Shown piece by piece: positions 6,315 to 6,337 of a stretch of DNA of 6,337 nucleotides. The position numbers were made by a program, and so were the translations under genes. The stretch covers positions 1-6,337 of the forward strand of contig MHQO01000041.1 in the NCBI GenBank assembly GCA_001820675.1. Reading direction: 5' to 3'. Numbering within the stretch: position 1 is the first letter of the stretch; each line of letters opens with the position of its first letter. The stretch comes from Candidatus Sungbacteria bacterium RIFCSPLOWO2_01_FULL_47_10 (GTDB lineage Bacteria > Patescibacteriota > Minisyncoccia > Sungbacterales > GWA2-42-14). The notes under the pieces are model-generated. The model was given only the letters and a program-made list of their open reading frames with translations. It was not told the DNA's origin and did not search any database.

Positions 6315-6337
6315 TAATAGACCAGTTGCTTAATAAG

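Noticed and set aside
5516..6333. Plus-strand frames and a 75-residue minus-strand frame across the first glycosyltransferase
   Set aside because: They are shadow frames with low-complexity, Arg/Ser-rich translations and no family match.

Overview
All recognisable genes in this window lie on the minus strand, so transcription runs from high to low coordinates. The content suggests a bacterial cell-surface glycan locus. In transcription order it holds a membrane-anchored family 2 glycosyltransferase (6278-5355), a glutamine-dependent asparagine synthase-type amidotransferase (5234-3354), a large polytopic membrane protein that looks like a GT-C-type sugar transferase (3348-1630), an MntA/HepT toxin-antitoxin pair (1512-884), and a second membrane-anchored family 2 glycosyltransferase (868 to beyond the left edge).

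Organism: the DNA is bacterial, of mid GC content (locally about 25% to 55% by hand counts), with TAA or TAG stops on the intact genes. The GT-C-like protein resembles uncharacterised large membrane proteins that I associate with the candidate phyla radiation (Patescibacteria), and several starts have no Shine-Dalgarno sequence. I therefore favour an uncultured Patescibacteria-like bacterium, but only as a weak inference, because nothing in the window fixes the phylum.

How the parts may work together: family 2 enzymes with two C-terminal membrane helices (DPM1/ArnC/GtrB type) usually make polyprenyl-phosphate-linked sugars on the inner membrane face. GT-C enzymes use such lipid-linked sugars on the outer face. 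Having both kinds here, with an amidotransferase between them, fits one surface-glycan assembly pathway. The GT-C gene follows asnB after only 5 bases. A 9-bp hairpin follows the GT-C gene.

The MntA/HepT module sits after that hairpin. It has a candidate promoter of its own and lower GC (about 35% over 1201-1500), which suggests an acquired cassette inside the glycan cluster. The toxin HepT is intact, with its RX4HXY motif. The antitoxin MntA is split: its reading frame stops after 54 codons, yet the rest of the protein is clearly encoded in the +1 frame up to the start of hepT. The break most likely lies in a run of seven A residues. This is the most interesting point in the window, because an intact toxin with a broken antitoxin should not be stable unless the frame is restored, the toxin is silent, or the sequence has an indel error.

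No rRNA, tRNA, CRISPR array or insertion sequence was seen. The plus strand carries no gene I can support. No gene-free gap exceeds about 120 bases.
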